From: a bacterium
Lineage (GTDB): Bacteria; Actinomycetota; Coriobacteriia; Coriobacteriales; CADBOM01
Direction of reading: 5' to 3'
Assembly: GCA_024698685.1 (NCBI GenBank)
Contig: JAILQZ010000043.1
Coordinates: forward strand, 1 to 34,769
DNA: 34,769 bases
The first letter of the stretch is position 1. Every line of letters starts with the position of its first letter. Both the position numbers and the translations under genes were made by a program. This document shows positions 33,079-34,769 of the stretch, in pieces. Under the pieces are notes generated by a model. The model was not told the origin of the DNA and did no database searches. It saw only the letters and a list, made by a program, of their open reading frames with translations.

Positions 33079-34769
33079 ATGCTGATAGATTCGCTGATAC
33101 CCATATTCGACCGTGCACCCGAGGCGCGCAAGCTCTTCGAGGCGCTCGACTCGCGCCAAAGCGCAACGTTCGGCGTTCCCCCGATCGGCAGGTCCTTCGT
33201 CCTCGCATGCGCGTTCGCGCGCTCTCCCAGGCCGATGCTCGTCTTGGTGGCGGGGGAGGAGACAGCCGATAGGATCGCCTCTGGGCTCACGCTCTACCTC
33301 GGGCGCGAGAAGGTGGTCAGATATCTGCCCAATCAGACTAAGCCCTGGGATGAGGAGGATTGCGGCATTGCGACGCTGGGCAAGCGGGCCCATGCGCTCC
33401 ACGCGCTCTCCAACGGCGAGGAGAGGATCGTCGTCGCATCCTCGCGCGAGCTGCTGCGCTGCATGCCCCCGAAGGACAGGATGCGCATCGATCCGCTGGT
33501 CATCCGCGTGAACGAGGAGATAGATGGCATCGAGTTCGAGCAGCTTCCGGGCGTGCTCTCCAAGCTCGGGTACGAGCGCTGCGATAGCGCGATGGAACAG
33601 GGCACCTTCTCGATTGCGGGCGGAACGATCGACATCTTCGGCAGCGATGCGGACTGCCCCGCGCGCATCGAGTTCTTCGGCGACGAGGTGGACAGCATCC
33701 GAAAGATCATCCCCTCCACCGGGCAGACCGTTTCAGACATCGATGCGCTCGAGCTCTATCCTGCACGCGAGTTCATCGTCACCGCACGCGACATCGAATT
33801 CGCAGAGCGCAACCTCAAGCGCCGCGGCATCCTGACGCATGAGATCCAGGCCGACATCGAGACGATTGCCGAGTTCGGCGTACACGGCTCCAACAGGCAA
33901 TATCTCCCGATCCTCTTCGACGGCCGCTCCACGCTGCTCGACTACAAGAGCGCCGACACGCTTGTCGTCATGCTCGAGCCGCGCTCGCTCTACGACGATT
34001 CTTCGCGCTATTTCGATGAGCTGAAGGGCTCGGCAAAGCGCGCGAAGGCCAGATTCGACGGCCTCTACGTGCATCCGGGCGACCTCGACTTCGGCGAGAA
34101 CCAGTCGTTGACGCTGCTATCGCTGATCAGGAGCAAGGCGAGCGTTGCGGACGACCTCAAGATGCGCCACGCCGAGTCTCTGCGTTCAGAGGAGCGCTTC
34201 CTCTCGCAGGCCCGTTCGCTCATCTCCAAGAACTACCTCATAGTGCTCGGCATCTCCGACCGTGCGGTTCGCGAGGACGTCGAGCTCATGCTAGTCGACG
34301 CGCACATTCCCATCAACGAGGTGCTTGGCGGCAAGCGCGGATTCATGCCCAACGTCGTCAACATCTCCGACAGCACGATTCCGATCTCGCTGATCATCCC
34401 CAAAGCGCGCCTAGCGCTGCTCAACGTTGACGATTCCACGCTCGGACTCAGCGCATCGTCCACCTCCGACACCGCGCTGCTCGCAGCATCTCTGCCGTAC
34501 AAGCCAGGCGATTACGTCGTTCACATCAAGTACGGCGTTGCGCTATTCAAGGAGATGGACAAGCAGACCGTTGCGGGGATCAATCGCGACTACCTCGTCC
34601 TCGAGTATGCCGAGGGCGACAGGCTCTACATCCCGGTCGAGCAGATCGGCAAGATCTCTAAGTACGTCGGTGCTAAGGGAACGGAGCCCACGCTGACGCG
34701 CCTTAACACCAACGAGTGGGCAAGGGCGCGCAAGAAGGCCTCCGCATCGGCGAAGAAGCTCGCCTACGA
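33079..34769 (+). CDS. mfd: Transcription-repair coupling factor, N-terminal part (runs off window)
   Basis: Mfd displaces stalled RNA polymerase and recruits UvrA. About 563 codons are visible and the frame is open to the last base, so the gene is cut by the window edge and not broken. The UvrB-homology N-terminal region is recognisable (IGRSFVLACAF; EQGTFSIAGGTIDIF near 175; ARIEFFGDEVDSIRKI). The RNA-polymerase-interacting CarD-like domain follows, with YKPGDYVVHIKYGVALFK and DRLYIPVEQIGKISKY. The visible end, NEWARARKKA, is just before where the helicase motor should start. ATG 33079 is immediately preceded by in-frame GTGs at 33076 and 33067, and no Shine-Dalgarno sequence is clear for any of them. 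Confidence 0.93.
   Translation, partial: MLIDSLIPIFDRAPEARKLFEALDSRQSATFGVPPIGRSFVLACAFARSPRPMLVLVAGEETADRIASGLTLYLGREKVVRYLPNQTKPWDEEDCGIATLGKRAHALHALSNGEERIVVASSRELLRCMPPKDRMRIDPLVIRVNEEIDGIEFEQLPGVLSKLGYERCDSAMEQGTFSIAGGTIDIFGSDADCPARIEFFGDEVDSIRKIIPSTGQTVSDIDALELYPAREFIVTARDIEFAERNLKRRGILTHEIQADIETIAEFGVHGSNRQYLPILFDGRSTLLDYKSADTLVVMLEPRSLYDDSSRYFDELKGSAKRAKARFDGLYVHPGDLDFGENQSLTLLSLIRSKASVADDLKMRHAESLRSEERFLSQARSLISKNYLIVLGISDRAVREDVELMLVDAHIPINEVLGGKRGFMPNVVNISDSTIPISLIIPKARLALLNVDDSTLGLSASSTSDTALLAASLPYKPGDYVVHIKYGVALFKEMDKQTVAGINRDYLVLEYAEGDRLYIPVEQIGKISKYVGAKGTEPTLTRLNTNEWARARKKASASAKKLAY

Noticed and set aside
1-34769. Mobile element, prophage, CRISPR array or anti-phage island
   Set aside because: No transposase, integrase, cas gene, evenly spaced repeats or target-site duplications were seen. 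Both tRNA genes are flanked by housekeeping-type genes with no attachment-site duplication.

Overview
The window looks like ordinary chromosome from an anaerobic, G+C-rich Gram-positive bacterium. My best guess is an actinobacterium of the Coriobacteriia type. This is an inference from three things: strongly G/C-biased codon third positions, the block scpA-scpB-rluB-cmk-plsC-ispH-(DUF512)-der-plsY, and oxygen-sensitive chemistry (a giant 2-hydroxyacyl-CoA dehydratase activase-type protein, an iron alcohol dehydrogenase). I see no rRNA, insertion sequence, phage gene, CRISPR array or plasmid function. Almost all of the sequence is coding.

Left part (1-4930): galE, then a NhaD/ArsB-type ion transporter behind a palindrome-rich leader. 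Next come a minus-strand tRNA with a CAT anticodon and a minus-strand iron-containing alcohol dehydrogenase, each with its own rho-independent terminator. A minus-strand acidic two-helix membrane protein and a plus-strand tRNA-Val(CAC) with a good promoter follow.

Central plus-strand block (4958-21887): an ABC-F ATPase and an M50 site-2-type protease, then trpS-scpA-scpB-rluB-cmk-plsC-ispH-DUF512 radical SAM-der-plsY. After a short gap with a 5'-UTR hairpin come rpe, a cysteine desulfurase, a Nif3/DUF34 protein, a zinc-ribbon coiled-coil protein and coaBC. Many junctions overlap or nearly touch, suggesting translational coupling. The block mixes chromosome segregation (ScpAB), ribosome and RNA maturation (RluB, Der, TrpRS), nucleotide supply (Cmk), phospholipid synthesis (PlsC, PlsY), isoprenoids (IspH), Fe-S/sulfur supply and CoA synthesis.

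Right part (21919-34769): a minus-strand PAP2 phosphatase with a long Arg/Gln/Gly/Ser-rich tail is divergent from a GNAT acetyltransferase fused to a membrane domain. Then come a 1373-residue double-activase protein, a beta-helix lipoprotein of the Cthe_2159 type, a minus-strand CbbX/SpoVK-like AAA ATPase, an ICMT/PEMT-like membrane methyltransferase behind a nested dyad, nth on the minus strand, and the first part of mfd running off the window end.

I did not find a convincing new multi-gene system. The points most worth a second look are single proteins with unusual architecture (GNAT-membrane fusion, tailed PAP2, double activase, orphan AAA) and two dyad-rich regulatory regions.
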